A stretch of 64,000 bases of DNA from JANPCX01 sp050916095 (GCA_050916095.1 CP050901.1:62001-126000), one strand, 5' to 3'. Shown: positions 25,746-35,360, numbered from the stretch's first letter. The notes: generated by a model from the letters alone, not told the origin. Program-made: numbers and translations.

Positions 25746-25857
25746 CTGCTGTCAACTGGTGATCGGAGATTCGACTTGCTGAGCGGTGCCTGAACTCAAG
25801 AACGTCGGGCTTATATTGCCATGGACAGCGCAACAATTTTCTCGACCAGTCGAATCC

Positions 25858-26020
25858 CTAGCCCGGATATTTCATCTGGTTGCTTTCTTGCGCCGGCCGA
25901 CCGGATGCGGCATCAACTACCCGCCAACACCTTGCGAGTATTGGTTGCGGCCGTCTCGAGCACCACGTCTCGCCAATGCACCGCAGCATGCACACGTTCT
26001 TGTTGAAATATGCGGACTAG
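25858..26020. repeat. Miniature inverted-repeat element, family B, bounded by CTAG
   Basis: The 163-bp element has ends CTAGCCCGGATATTTCA and, inverted, CTAGTCCGCATATTTCA, with CTAG at both borders. The terminal motif AGCCCGGATATTTCA is shared with the element at 40268-40511. It encodes nothing convincing; frames running through it reach into phoX antisense and are not genes. Confidence 0.7.
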
Positions 26021-26146
26021 ATACGTTGCAGCCGGGTAGTCGATTCAAGTTGGAGCGGCCACCTTCATTGTCGTTAGAGGTTATCAAACACGACGGGCGG
26101 AAGTTGGAATGGCGTCACCTCCTGTTCAGTTCGCCATTGCTCAAAC

Positions 26147-26174
26147 AAAAAGCGAGGCCGCTGCCTCGCTTTTC
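26147..26174 (-). terminator. Intrinsic terminator of phoX
   Basis: AGCGAGG (26151-26157) and CCTCGCT (26164-26170) form a 7-bp stem with loop CCGCTG; on the minus strand TTTTTG follows. It lies 22 bases after the phoX stop. Confidence 0.85.
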
Positions 26175-26195
26175 TTGTTTCACGGTGGAGAACGG

Positions 26196-28079
26196 TCAAG
26201 TCCCAATCACGCCGCCATCCTTCTTGCGGATCACCACCGTCGCTGAGCGTGGTCGACCGCCGTTGGGCCAGGCAGAATTCTTGGTGGGATTGGTCGGATC
26301 GCTGCGCTCCGAGGGGCTCTCGCCGGGATGCTGGATGTTGACGAACATCGTGCGGCCGTCGGGTGTCGCGGTGGCACCGGTGACTTCACAGCCGATGGGG
26401 CCGGTAAGGAAGCGCCGGATCTCTCCCGTTTTTACATCGGCTGCCAGCATGGCGTTACTGCCCAGGCGGGCCAAGTCGCCTTTGCCCATGGCGGAGGTGG
26501 ACATGTCGGTTTGAATCCACAGCACGCCGCGTGCATCGGTCCACAGGCCATCGGGGCAGCCGAAAGCATCACCTTTCACATTTCCTTTGGCGTCACCACG
26601 CTCGTTGGCTGGGTCGCCTGCGAAAACGAAGTGGTTCCACTCGAAAGTCTCGCCGTGGAAGTCGCCCGCGTCTTTCCAGCGGATGATGTTGCCCATGGTG
26701 TTGTTGACGCGTGGGTTGGCGGCGTCGGTTCCAGGCTGTTTGTCGCCACCGCGGTTGCTGTTGTTGGTCAGCGTGCAATACACCCAGCCTTGTTTGTCGA
26801 TGTCGATCCACTCGGGCCTGTCCATTTTGGTGGCACCCAAGGCATCGCTGGCTTGGCGCGCTTTGATCACCACCTCGCCTTGGTTGGTGAAGCCATTGGC
26901 CGCGGTGAGCGGGCCTTGGCCGTGGGTCAGGGCCAGCCAGCGGCCCTTGCCGCCTTCGTTGAACTGGGCCACATACAAAGTGCCGTGGTCCAGCAGCTCG
27001 GCATTCGCAGCGGTACCACCGGGTTTGATTTTGTCGCGGCTGACGAATTTGTAGATGTACTCGAAACGCGAGTCTTCACCCATGTAGACCACCGCACGGC
27101 CATCCTTCGTGACGGCGGTGGTGGCCCCTTCGTGCGCGGCGCGGCCCAGGGCGGTGCGTTTGATGGGCGTATGGCTGGGGTTGTTCGGGTCGATCTCCAC
27201 CACCCAACCAAAACGGTTGGGTTCGTTGGGGTTTTTCACCGCGTCAAAACGGTCATCGAACTCATGCCAGCGGTAGCCCGCACCGCCTTTGCGCAAACCC
27301 CAGCGGCGTTCATGGGCGCTCAGGTTGTCGCCGCCGCTGAAGTAGTTGATGAAGTTTTCTTCGCAGGTGAGGTAAGTGCCCCAAGGGGTGATGCCACTGC
27401 CGCAGTTGTTCAGGGTGCCCAGCACGCGACGGCCGGACGCGTCGGCAGCTGTACGCATCAGCTCATGGCCTGCAGCGGGGCCGCTGACGGTCATGGGCGT
27501 GGTGGCTGTGATGCGCCGAGCCCAGGGGGAGGGGCGAACGACTTGCCACTGGTTGTTTTTCTGCTCAATTTCAATCACCGACACGCCGTGGGCGGCCTGG
27601 GCCTTGCGCACTTTCTCCAGGTTCCAGTTTTGCATGCCGTCTTTGTGCAGCAGGCCATCGTCGGTGTACTCGTGGTTCATCACCAAGAGCCCGCTCGTGG
27701 AGCCGTTTTGTGCAAAGTAGTGGATGCCATCGTGGTGCATGCCCATTTGCACGGCCTGTTCGGCGGCCGTGTTGCTGGCGTCTTCTTTGAACGCGGCGTT
27801 CTCGCCCGACAAACCCACGGGCTCGCCCCAGGCGGCAATCACTTGCGCGATGTAACCCTCGGGCACCACCACGCTGTCGGCGGTGGAAACCGGGATGCTC
27901 TTGAAGCCCAACAGGCTGCTGCCGCCTGTGCCGGTTGCACAACCTGACAAGGACACCCCAGCCAGTGGAGCCAACAAGCCCGTCAATGCGGCCCCCAAAC
28001 CCCCTTTGAGCACGATACGGCGCGAGGGCTCGGACACTTCGTGAATGCTGCGGTTATGGGAGGAGTTGCTGTTTTCCAT
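26196..28079 (-). CDS. phoX: PhoX family alkaline phosphatase
   Basis: A 627-residue secreted phosphatase of the PhoX (DUF839) family, which uses calcium and iron to release phosphate from organic phosphoesters. The Tat signal SRRIVLKGGLGAALTGLLAP is near residues 19-38, and SGC follows. Family blocks include NHEYTDDGLL, TYLTCEENFINYF, EGATTAVTKDGRAVVYMGED and GCPDGLWTDARGVLWIQTD. ATG 28079 lacks a strong ribosome site; a GTG at 28112 is an alternative. A near-perfect Pho box lies 70 bases upstream, so induction by phosphate limitation through PhoB is likely. Confidence 0.93.
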   Translation of the reverse strand: MENSNSSHNRSIHEVSEPSRRIVLKGGLGAALTGLLAPLAGVSLSGCATGTGGSSLLGFKSIPVSTADSVVVPEGYIAQVIAAWGEPVGLSGENAAFKEDASNTAAEQAVQMGMHHDGIHYFAQNGSTSGLLVMNHEYTDDGLLHKDGMQNWNLEKVRKAQAAHGVSVIEIEQKNNQWQVVRPSPWARRITATTPMTVSGPAAGHELMRTAADASGRRVLGTLNNCGSGITPWGTYLTCEENFINYFSGGDNLSAHERRWGLRKGGAGYRWHEFDDRFDAVKNPNEPNRFGWVVEIDPNNPSHTPIKRTALGRAAHEGATTAVTKDGRAVVYMGEDSRFEYIYKFVSRDKIKPGGTAANAELLDHGTLYVAQFNEGGKGRWLALTHGQGPLTAANGFTNQGEVVIKARQASDALGATKMDRPEWIDIDKQGWVYCTLTNNSNRGGDKQPGTDAANPRVNNTMGNIIRWKDAGDFHGETFEWNHFVFAGDPANERGDAKGNVKGDAFGCPDGLWTDARGVLWIQTDMSTSAMGKGDLARLGSNAMLAADVKTGEIRRFLTGPIGCEVTGATATPDGRTMFVNIQHPGESPSERSDPTNPTKNSAWPNGGRPRSATVVIRKKDGGVIGT

Positions 28080-28148
28080 TAAGTCAAAATTTTTGGCCAA
28101 GGTGGGCTCCACAGAATTGAATCAAACGATGATTCTCGTTGTTACTGG

Positions 28149-28166
28149 ATGACAGTTTTGTGACAG
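28149..28166 (-). promoter_or_regulatory. phoX: Pho box (PhoB-binding site) for phoX
   Basis: The minus strand reads CTGTCACAAAACTGTCAT: two 7-base direct repeats CTGTCA(C/T) separated by four A/T bases, matching the consensus in 13 of 14 repeat positions. A GAGAAT possible -10 lies about 10 bases downstream. Confidence 0.88.
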
Positions 28167-28231
28167 TCCTCGTACTGACCATGCCATCTCGCTAATTTGC
28201 GGTCCATGGCCGCTGAGCCAAAATTCGAGCC

Positions 28232-28978
28232 ATGAAGCCCATCACCGTCATCACCGGCGCTAGCCGAGGCATAGGTGCCGCCACCGCGCGTTGGTGTGTC
28301 ACCCAAGGCCACGCCGTGGTGTTGAACTACCTCGCTGACGAATCCGCCGCCATGGCTTTGCAAAAAGAGTTGCTTCAACGGGGCGGAACGGTTTTGATCG
28401 TTCAGGCTGACGTGGCGCTGGAGGCTGACGTGCAACGTTTGTTTGAAACAGTGGACGATGCCCTCGGCCCCTTGAGCTTTTTGGTCAACAACGCGGGCGT
28501 GGTGGATGTCCCAGTCAGGGTGGACGAACTCACGGCTGAACGGTGGCAACGTCTGTTCAGCGTGAATGTACTGGGCAGTTTTTTGTGCGCCCGCGAAGCG
28601 ATCCGGCGTATGAGCACCAAACATAGCGGGCGGGGTGGCGCCATTGTGAATGTGTCTTCCACCGCATCGCGGCTGGGTGCGCCAGGGCGTTATGTGCACT
28701 ACGCTGCCAGCAAAGGGGCCATCGACAGCTTCACCATCGGTCTGGCGCAAGAGGTGGCAGCCGAGGGCATCCGTGTGAACGCGGTGCGCCCCGGCATCAT
28801 TGCCACCGACATCCACGCCAGCGGCGGCCAGCCGGACCGCGCACACACCGCCGCCCCACAAATTCCGATGCAACGCGCAGGTACTGCCGAGGAAGTGGCG
28901 CGCGCCATCGGTTGGTTGCTGACGGACGCGGCGAGTTACACCACGGGGGCGATCTTGGATGTGAGTGGCGGGCGCTGA
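28232..28978 (+). CDS. SDR family oxidoreductase
   Basis: A 248-residue classical short-chain dehydrogenase/reductase. The cofactor motif TGASRGIG is at residues 8-15, NNAG at about 88-91, and the catalytic Ser and YxxxK in VSSTASRLGAPGRYVHYAASK. Closest style is glucose 1-dehydrogenase/3-oxoacyl-ACP reductase-like; the substrate is not readable. It diverges from phoX over a 152-base region with the Pho box, but the Pho box is oriented for phoX. Confidence 0.9.
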   Translation: MKPITVITGASRGIGAATARWCVTQGHAVVLNYLADESAAMALQKELLQRGGTVLIVQADVALEADVQRLFETVDDALGPLSFLVNNAGVVDVPVRVDELTAERWQRLFSVNVLGSFLCAREAIRRMSTKHSGRGGAIVNVSSTASRLGAPGRYVHYAASKGAIDSFTIGLAQEVAAEGIRVNAVRPGIIATDIHASGGQPDRAHTAAPQIPMQRAGTAEEVARAIGWLLTDAASYTTGAILDVSGGR

Positions 28979-29043
28979 GGTGCTGAACGAACACGCTGGT
29001 TGGCACAGATTTGAAGCCATTGTTCAACAATGACCTGACTCAG

Positions 29044-29078
29044 CCCGAAACGGTTCATCAGGCCGGATCAATAGTACT
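29044..29078. repeat. Fragment of dispersed palindromic repeat
   Basis: CCCGAAACGGTTCATCAGGC followed by CGGATCAATAG matches the outer half of copies at 22640 and 58300; only one arm is present. Confidence 0.5.
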
Positions 29079-29189
29079 TACCGGTGAACGTGACGGCTCC
29101 GCAGCGGCATTACCCAAATCACAGGCGTGTGGAGTGGCAATGGCTGTCTCGGCATTAGCGTCAGCTCGCTGCCGAGTAGCTCAAGCGAA

Positions 29190-29672
29190 TTACTTGTCAG
29201 TTTTTGTAATGGTGCCGAGGGTTAGCGTTTTCACGTGGTATTTGCCTTTGTAGTCCTCGATCTTGGCAATCGCGTTGCGTGCCATGATCAAACCCATCGA
29301 TGGCTCTTGTTCAATGAAAACAATATCGCCAGCCTTGACTGAAACCTGTGTTTCTGCCCAATTTTCTGCTTTGGAGTAAATCTTGTGGTCGCCTGGTGTC
29401 AGGTTGAAGTAGATGTACTGACTGCCCCGGGTAAAGCCCATTTCAGATGCAGCCTCTTGGTCATTGACGAAGACGTTAAAACGAATGAGTGCACCCAGGC
29501 TAGAGGGGCGAACGACATAAACGATGGCCTTGCCCTCAGGAGGTAGTTTGGGTAGTTGAAAAGTTGCCGTTTCGGCCTTCATGACCTCTGGAGATGGCAA
29601 TGTGGAACACCCGGTGAGTAAAGAAAAAGCTGCGACCATCAAGACGGTGACGAAAGACTTTCCAATTGGCAT
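29190..29672 (-). CDS. DUF2846 lipoprotein
   Basis: A 160-residue lipoprotein; signal MPIGKSFVTVLMVAAFSLLTG then Cys (lipobox LLTGC). The mature part has a DUF2846-type beta-sandwich (GKAIVYVVRPSSLGALIRFN, YIYFNLTPGDHKIYSKAEN). Function unknown. The ATG at 29672 is only 9 bases from the end of insertion sequence copy 1 (29682), so the native promoter has been displaced and any expression must start within the insertion sequence. Confidence 0.75.
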   Translation of the reverse strand: MPIGKSFVTVLMVAAFSLLTGCSTLPSPEVMKAETATFQLPKLPPEGKAIVYVVRPSSLGALIRFNVFVNDQEAASEMGFTRGSQYIYFNLTPGDHKIYSKAENWAETQVSVKAGDIVFIEQEPSMGLIMARNAIAKIEDYKGKYHVKTLTLGTITKTDK

Positions 29673-29681
29673 TTCTAATTC

Positions 29682-31311
29682 GTCGGCCCTGCAAAACCCC
29701 TGCAACCCGCATGAATGCTGGCGATATGGGGTAAATGCTGACGACGGGATCTCTCAGGAATCGTTATCGGAGAGTAATTTTTCTGGGGGATTTGCATGAC
29801 AGCCACCGCAGACTTCTTTCGCGCACGCCTGGACGGGATGGTCGATCACAAACATCCACTGGTGGTTTTGAGCAAACGGCTGCCCTGGGCCGCGATTGAA
29901 CAAGCCCTGGCACCGCACTTCGCTCGCCAGGCTCGCCCAGGCTCCAAGCGGGTGACGGCGGACTTGTTGGGAGCGCATGAAGTCGAATTTGGCAACGGCA
30001 TCAGCCCCGCAGGCCGCCCGCGCCTGTCAATTCGGCTGATGGCCAGCTTGCAGTACCTGAAGAACTCCTTCAACCTCAGTGACGAAGAACTCGTTCAGCG
30101 CTGGAGCGAGAACGTGGTGTGGCAGTTCTTCAGCGGCATGGAGTATTACGAACCACGCTTGCCCTGCGATCCAACCCAGATCGGCCGCTTTCGCCGCGCC
30201 GTGGGCGAAGAAGGTCTGGAGCAGTTGCTCAAGGCCACCATCGAGACAGCGGTGCAGATCAAGGCCATCAAGCCCAGCGAGCTGGAACGCGTGATCGTGG
30301 ACACCACCGTGCAGGAGAAGGCCATCGCCCACCCGGTGGACAGTCGGCTGCTGGAGATTGCGCGGCACAAAGTGGTGAATGCTGCCAAACGAGTGGGCAT
30401 CAGTTTGAAGCAGACATTTGCGTTTGAAGCCAAAACGCTCAGACGCCAGGCCGGGGGTTACGCCCACGCCAAGCAGTTCAAGCGTTTGAAGAAAGCCGTC
30501 AAACGCCAGCGCACAATCCTCGGGGTGGTGATGCGTGAAGTGCAGCGCAAGCTTGATGTGTTGGTGGCACCCGGGCCGACAGCGCTGAGTGCGCTCAAGA
30601 CCTGGTTGGAGCGGGCCGAACGCATCCGCACGCAACAGCGAGGCGACAAGGGCAAGCTGTACGCGCTGCATGCGCCTGAGGTGGAGTGCATCGGCAAGGG
30701 CAAGGCCAGGAAGCCCTATGAGTTTGGTGTGAAGGTCAGCCTGGCTGTCACGCACCTGCGTGGTTTGATGGTGGGGGCCAGAAGTTTCCCCGGCAACCCG
30801 TTTGATGGGCACACATTGGCTGCGCAACTGGAGCAAACCAACAACCTGATGCAAGACCTGGGGCGTGTGCCCAAGCAAGTGGTCGTGGACTTGGGGTTCC
30901 GGGGCGTGGACGCGGACAACCCGAACGTGGAGATCATCCACCGTGGCAAGTACAAGTCACTGACCAAGGTGCAACGCAAGTGGCTCAAACGGCGTCAGGC
31001 CATCGAGCCGCTGATCGGCCACACCAAGGTGGACCACGGCATGCAGCGCTGTTGGCTCAAAGGCGAGTTGGGTGATGCGCTGCACGCACTGAGTTGTGCG
31101 GCGGGGTACAACATCCGCTGGCTGCTGCGGGCTATCGCGGCCAAGTCTGCAAAAGACGCGAAGGCGTTTTTGTTGACCCTGCTCGGGCTGAGCTTATGGG
31201 GTCAACTCAGGGCAGCCAGGGCACGGCTCGGCGCAAAAAACTTGCTCGGTTGGAAATTCACGCCATCGTCAGTAATGGCTTGCGGGGTGAAATGAATTTT
31301 GCAGGGCCGAC
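29682..31311 (+). mobile_element. Insertion sequence copy 1 (IS5-like), 1630 bp
   Basis: Ends are GTCGGCCCTGCAAAA and its inverse. One transposase gene fills the element. Flanks are TAATTC on the left and TGTGTA on the right, so there is no target duplication, unlike copies 2 and 3. The right end cuts a lipoprotein gene and the left end sits 9 bases before the DUF2846 start. Confidence 0.93.
29796..31295 (+). CDS. IS5-family-like transposase (copy 1)
   Basis: A 499-residue DDE transposase. N-terminal DUF772-type region LSIRLMASLQYLKNSFNLSD; catalytic Asp regions VIVDTTVQEKAIAHP and VVDLGFRGVD; catalytic Glu in RQAIEPLIGHTKVDHGM. The same protein, without a visible change, is encoded by copies 2 and 3, so the copies are recent and probably active. 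GGGGG precedes the ATG. Confidence 0.95.
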   Translation: MTATADFFRARLDGMVDHKHPLVVLSKRLPWAAIEQALAPHFARQARPGSKRVTADLLGAHEVEFGNGISPAGRPRLSIRLMASLQYLKNSFNLSDEELVQRWSENVVWQFFSGMEYYEPRLPCDPTQIGRFRRAVGEEGLEQLLKATIETAVQIKAIKPSELERVIVDTTVQEKAIAHPVDSRLLEIARHKVVNAAKRVGISLKQTFAFEAKTLRRQAGGYAHAKQFKRLKKAVKRQRTILGVVMREVQRKLDVLVAPGPTALSALKTWLERAERIRTQQRGDKGKLYALHAPEVECIGKGKARKPYEFGVKVSLAVTHLRGLMVGARSFPGNPFDGHTLAAQLEQTNNLMQDLGRVPKQVVVDLGFRGVDADNPNVEIIHRGKYKSLTKVQRKWLKRRQAIEPLIGHTKVDHGMQRCWLKGELGDALHALSCAAGYNIRWLLRAIAAKSAKDAKAFLLTLLGLSLWGQLRAARARLGAKNLLGWKFTPSSVMACGVK

Positions 31312-31697
31312 TGTGTAGCATCGTCGCTTGGTCCGCAATTAATGGTGTCATCAGCTCTCATTGCGCCATACTGATCGCCCCATTCGGACGCAATTCCATT
31401 ACTCCATTTGAACCTGATGGCTTGGATTCTATTGCCTCTATCGCAGACCTTGATTGCGCTTAGCTCCTTATTCGCAGGTACTTTTTCAACATACGGAACG
31501 CCATCAATTTCAACCAACTGATCGTCGTAGAGCGTCTCGGTCGGTACGAGTGCTTCAGACTTATTCCCGGCGGCCTCAGAACGTTTCGGTGATTCGGACG
31601 CACTGATTTTTTCATTATCATTATCAGAGCCACCACAAGCGCTTAAAAATACAGCCAGCGTAATGCTGCTGAGTGATGTTCTACAGGTATTTTTCAT
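31312..31697 (-). pseudogene. Lipoprotein gene truncated by insertion sequence copy 1
   Basis: Starts MKNTCRTSLSSITLAVFLSA with a lipobox (LSAC). About 128 native residues follow up to the insertion; the frame then runs into the insertion sequence and stops at 31269 after about 14 foreign residues. The native 3' part is not found on the other side of the element. It contains YDDQLVEIDGVPYVEKVPAN, which I cannot assign. AT-richer codons than the neighbours suggest an accessory gene. Confidence 0.75.
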
Positions 31698-32412
31698 GCT
31701 TTTTTTACAATTGGTAGTAAGGAATTTTGAATTTTTCTGCTGGCTCGCCTACATCGCCATGTGTATACCGAAGCAAGCGTGAATTACGGGCATGAATTTA
31801 TTGGCTGGATTGCGCCCATTGCCTGATTTAGGGGCGCAAATCCACCCCACACAGCCCGCGATGCTTGCGGACGTGAGCGAATGAACGAGGGGATACGGGA
31901 GGGGGTTTCAATCCCCCTGGGCATTGGTCGCTCAGGCCGGGCCAGCCCGTGGTTGGGCAGGGATACCAATCTGCGTGAGCGGTTTGGCTGCGCGAGTTCG
32001 CATGGGCTTGCCATCCAAGGCGATGGGTAAAGCGCATGAAGGCGCACAGAGTATTAGAAACTCAGAATAATTGGCAATAGAATGCCACGGTCTTGCATAC
32101 ACAAGACCCTCTCTCTTGGTGCGAGTGGACAAAATTCCCTCCAACGACGACTATTTTATTTTTTGCATGAGCCCATGCATAAAAAACATATAGAATGATT
32201 TTTGCGGTGTATTGCTCAAAGTCAGCTCAACTTCTCTTGAAGTGAAAACTGAATAAACACTTTAAGTCGCGCTTAATCCATGCCGCCATTCGGGTTTGTA
32301 CTTGAAAACCATCCATCCGATACCGAATCTTCGAGAAAAGTGTATCCGAATGTTTATACTCGAATGAGTTGGGTAAGCCGCCCAGGTAATGGCGCCTGAT
32401 ATTTGATAATTA
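31698..32412. other. Gene-free, AT-richer stretch between insertion sequences
   Basis: No supported gene. There are a G/C-rich hairpin at about 31890 (AGGGGG-TTTCAAT-CCCCCT) and an A/T-flanked palindrome near 32163 (TTTTTTGCATGAGCCCATGC). The stretch lies between inverted copies 1 and 2 and could be inverted by recombination between them. Confidence 0.5.
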
Positions 32413-34042
32413 GTCGGCCCTGCAAAATTCATTTCACCCCGCAAGCCATTACTGACGATGGCGTGAATTTCCAACCGAGCAAGTTTTTTGCGCCGAGCCG
32501 TGCCCTGGCTGCCCTGAGTTGACCCCATAAGCTCAGCCCGAGCAGGGTCAACAAAAACGCCTTCGCGTCTTTTGCAGACTTGGCCGCGATAGCCCGCAGC
32601 AGCCAGCGGATGTTGTACCCCGCCGCACAACTCAGTGCGTGCAGCGCATCACCCAACTCGCCTTTGAGCCAACAGCGCTGCATGCCGTGGTCCACCTTGG
32701 TGTGGCCGATCAGCGGCTCGATGGCCTGACGCCGTTTGAGCCACTTGCGTTGCACCTTGGTCAGTGACTTGTACTTGCCACGGTGGATGATCTCCACGTT
32801 CGGGTTGTCCGCGTCCACGCCCCGGAACCCCAAGTCCACGACCACTTGCTTGGGCACACGCCCCAGGTCTTGCATCAGGTTGTTGGTTTGCTCCAGTTGC
32901 GCAGCCAATGTGTGCCCATCAAACGGGTTGCCGGGGAAACTTCTGGCCCCCACCATCAAACCACGCAGGTGCGTGACAGCCAGGCTGACCTTCACACCAA
33001 ACTCATAGGGCTTCCTGGCCTTGCCCTTGCCGATGCACTCCACCTCAGGCGCATGCAGCGCGTACAGCTTGCCCTTGTCGCCTCGCTGTTGCGTGCGGAT
33101 GCGTTCGGCCCGCTCCAACCAGGTCTTGAGCGCACTCAGCGCTGTCGGCCCGGGTGCCACCAACACATCAAGCTTGCGCTGCACTTCACGCATCACCACC
33201 CCGAGGATTGTGCGCTGGCGTTTGACGGCTTTCTTCAAACGCTTGAACTGCTTGGCGTGGGCGTAACCCCCGGCCTGGCGTCTGAGCGTTTTGGCTTCAA
33301 ACGCAAATGTCTGCTTCAAACTGATGCCCACTCGTTTGGCAGCATTCACCACTTTGTGCCGCGCAATCTCCAGCAGCCGACTGTCCACCGGGTGGGCGAT
33401 GGCCTTCTCCTGCACGGTGGTGTCCACGATCACGCGTTCCAGCTCGCTGGGCTTGATGGCCTTGATCTGCACCGCTGTCTCGATGGTGGCCTTGAGCAAC
33501 TGCTCCAGACCTTCTTCGCCCACGGCGCGGCGAAAGCGGCCGATCTGGGTTGGATCGCAGGGCAAGCGTGGTTCGTAATACTCCATGCCGCTGAAGAACT
33601 GCCACACCACGTTCTCGCTCCAGCGCTGAACGAGTTCTTCGTCACTGAGGTTGAAGGAGTTCTTCAGGTACTGCAAGCTGGCCATCAGCCGAATTGACAG
33701 GCGCGGGCGGCCTGCGGGGCTGATGCCGTTGCCAAATTCGACTTCATGCGCTCCCAACAAGTCCGCCGTCACCCGCTTGGAGCCTGGGCGAGCCTGGCGA
33801 GCGAAGTGCGGTGCCAGGGCTTGTTCAATCGCGGCCCAGGGCAGCCGTTTGCTCAAAACCACCAGTGGATGTTTGTGATCGACCATCCCGTCCAGGCGTG
33901 CGCGAAAGAAGTCTGCGGTGGCTGTCATGCAAATCCCCCAGAAAAATTACTCTCCGATAACGATTCCTGAGAGATCCCGTCGTCAGCATTTACCCCATAT
34001 CGCCAGCATTCATGCGGGTTGCAGGGGTTTTGCAGGGCCGAC
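32413..34042 (-). mobile_element. Insertion sequence copy 2, 1630 bp
   Basis: Same ends and length as copy 1, opposite orientation. TAATTA lies directly on both sides (32407-32412 and 34043-34048), a 6-base target duplication. Confidence 0.95.
32429..33928 (-). CDS. IS5-family-like transposase (copy 2)
   Basis: The 499-residue product is the same as that of copy 1. The stop lies 16 bases from the right inverted repeat, as in the other copies. Confidence 0.95.
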   Translation of the reverse strand: MTATADFFRARLDGMVDHKHPLVVLSKRLPWAAIEQALAPHFARQARPGSKRVTADLLGAHEVEFGNGISPAGRPRLSIRLMASLQYLKNSFNLSDEELVQRWSENVVWQFFSGMEYYEPRLPCDPTQIGRFRRAVGEEGLEQLLKATIETAVQIKAIKPSELERVIVDTTVQEKAIAHPVDSRLLEIARHKVVNAAKRVGISLKQTFAFEAKTLRRQAGGYAHAKQFKRLKKAVKRQRTILGVVMREVQRKLDVLVAPGPTALSALKTWLERAERIRTQQRGDKGKLYALHAPEVECIGKGKARKPYEFGVKVSLAVTHLRGLMVGARSFPGNPFDGHTLAAQLEQTNNLMQDLGRVPKQVVVDLGFRGVDADNPNVEIIHRGKYKSLTKVQRKWLKRRQAIEPLIGHTKVDHGMQRCWLKGELGDALHALSCAAGYNIRWLLRAIAAKSAKDAKAFLLTLLGLSLWGQLRAARARLGAKNLLGWKFTPSSVMACGVK

Positions 34043-34048
34043 TAATTA

Positions 34049-34418
34049 ATGATAATCAGGCCGGGTAGCCCACCTGATTTAATGGGCGCCCGCAAGCCGA
34101 GATGCAACCCAAGGCCCGTGCGCCCAGTGGTCTGACTGCCCGTTTGCTAACCGACAGCCCATCTGCGGAGTCGACACCGCCACCAAGAGCGTGTTCAAGA
34201 TGGGGTACTCCGATGACTTGGGGACGGCCAACCACCCCTAGCCAACCGTGCATGCCAAGGTCAACGCAAGGTTGACGCAAGGTTGACGTATTCGCAGCCC
34301 CTGTCGCCGACATCCAATGTGGCTGCCGCGACCTCGCGCCCGAGAGGCTGCTGCGCGCCATGCCGCTTGAAGGTCGCTACCGGATAAATGCCGGAAGCAG
34401 GTTCAACTGCCGTGTCTA
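34049..34418. other. Gene-free stretch, possible decayed coding remnants
   Basis: On the plus strand a short frame ends RAMPLEGRYRINAGSRFNC..; it has no start and no recognised family. A tandem GCAAGGTTGACG repeat lies near 34265. I see no intact gene. Confidence 0.4.
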
Positions 34419-35360
34419 TCAATAGCCTTGGTCGCGGCTGAGCAAACCGGCAATGGGTTGTCCACGCTCGAGGCTGTTGATTTTTTCAGCAATCTGCCTC
34501 ACGCATGGGTCCACCAAGTTCACCGCTGAAATGTGAGGCGTCACACTGATGTTGGGATGCCGCCAGAAGGGATGGCTGCTGGGCAAAGGCTCCACCTCGG
34601 CCACATCAAGTCGAGCCGCCGCGAGTTGCCCATCCTGCAAGGCGTCCAAAAGATCGGCTTCGACCAAATGCCCGCCGCGTGCCACATTGATGAGATAGGC
34701 TTTCGGGGCCAACTTTGCAAAATTCTTCTTGTTAAGAATCCCACGTGTTTCTTCCGTCAACGGAAGAAGATTAATCAAACATTTCACGCCCTGAAGAAAA
34801 TAAGGTAATTCTTGCATTCCTTCATAGGTGACAAATGGGGTTTCTGATTTCTTACTCCGGCGCCATGCTCGAACGGGAAATCCCAGCGATTGCAAAGTGC
34901 CAGCAACCTCCGAACCAAGCACACCCAAGCCTAAAATTCCGACCTCGAATGTTTCTTTGTCAGGAGGGGGAAGTTGAAACCACCGCGAAGCCTGTTGTTG
35001 GGCATGATAGACATCAAAACGTCTGAAATAGTGAAGAACTGCATGCACCACATAATCCACCATTTGGGATGCCATGCCAGCGTCTTCGAGGCGGATCAAG
35101 GGTAAATTGCCGGGAATATTGGCCTCGGGAGACCGAAGCGCCTCAAGCAATCCATCTGCACCGGCACCCACATTAAAAACAGCGCGTAGGCCTTCGCGAT
35201 GACTCAAAATTTTGATCGGTGGATTGCGAACAAGCAAATAATCGGCTGGCCTGTTGTCACCCTCCGTCCAAAGTCGAACTTGGCACCCTGGAATATGTTT
35301 TTTAATTGAATCAACCCATTCCTGTGAGTTTTCCAAATAAGCGTGAAAAATAATATTCAT
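34419..35360 (-). CDS. Glyoxylate/hydroxypyruvate reductase A-like D-2-hydroxyacid dehydrogenase
   Basis: A 313-residue NAD(P)-dependent reductase of the GhrA type. Rossmann motif GILGLGVLGSEVAGTLQSLG, then NVARGGHLVEADLLDAL and the catalytic PFWRHPNISVTPHISAVN (His in TPHISA). It would reduce glyoxylate or hydroxypyruvate to glycolate or glycerate. Codons are AT-richer than in flanking core genes. It sits between directly repeated insertion sequences 2 and 3, so it is in effect on a composite, deletable segment. GAGGG precedes the ATG at 35360. Confidence 0.88.
   Translation of the reverse strand: MNIIFHAYLENSQEWVDSIKKHIPGCQVRLWTEGDNRPADYLLVRNPPIKILSHREGLRAVFNVGAGADGLLEALRSPEANIPGNLPLIRLEDAGMASQMVDYVVHAVLHYFRRFDVYHAQQQASRWFQLPPPDKETFEVGILGLGVLGSEVAGTLQSLGFPVRAWRRSKKSETPFVTYEGMQELPYFLQGVKCLINLLPLTEETRGILNKKNFAKLAPKAYLINVARGGHLVEADLLDALQDGQLAAARLDVAEVEPLPSSHPFWRHPNISVTPHISAVNLVDPCVRQIAEKINSLERGQPIAGLLSRDQGY

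Noticed and set aside
25786..26514. 242-codon frame across the family B element into phoX antisense
   Set aside because: It joins repeat DNA with the shadow of phoX and has no start signal.
26328..27947. Long open frame (539 codons) opposite phoX
   Set aside because: It is the antisense shadow of a high-GC coding gene; the product is low-complexity (Ala/Val/Gly/His-rich) without a family, while phoX on the other strand is unmistakable.
32155..32190. A/T-flanked palindrome as a terminator
   Set aside because: On both strands the stem is followed by A rather than T, so it does not fit an intrinsic terminator.
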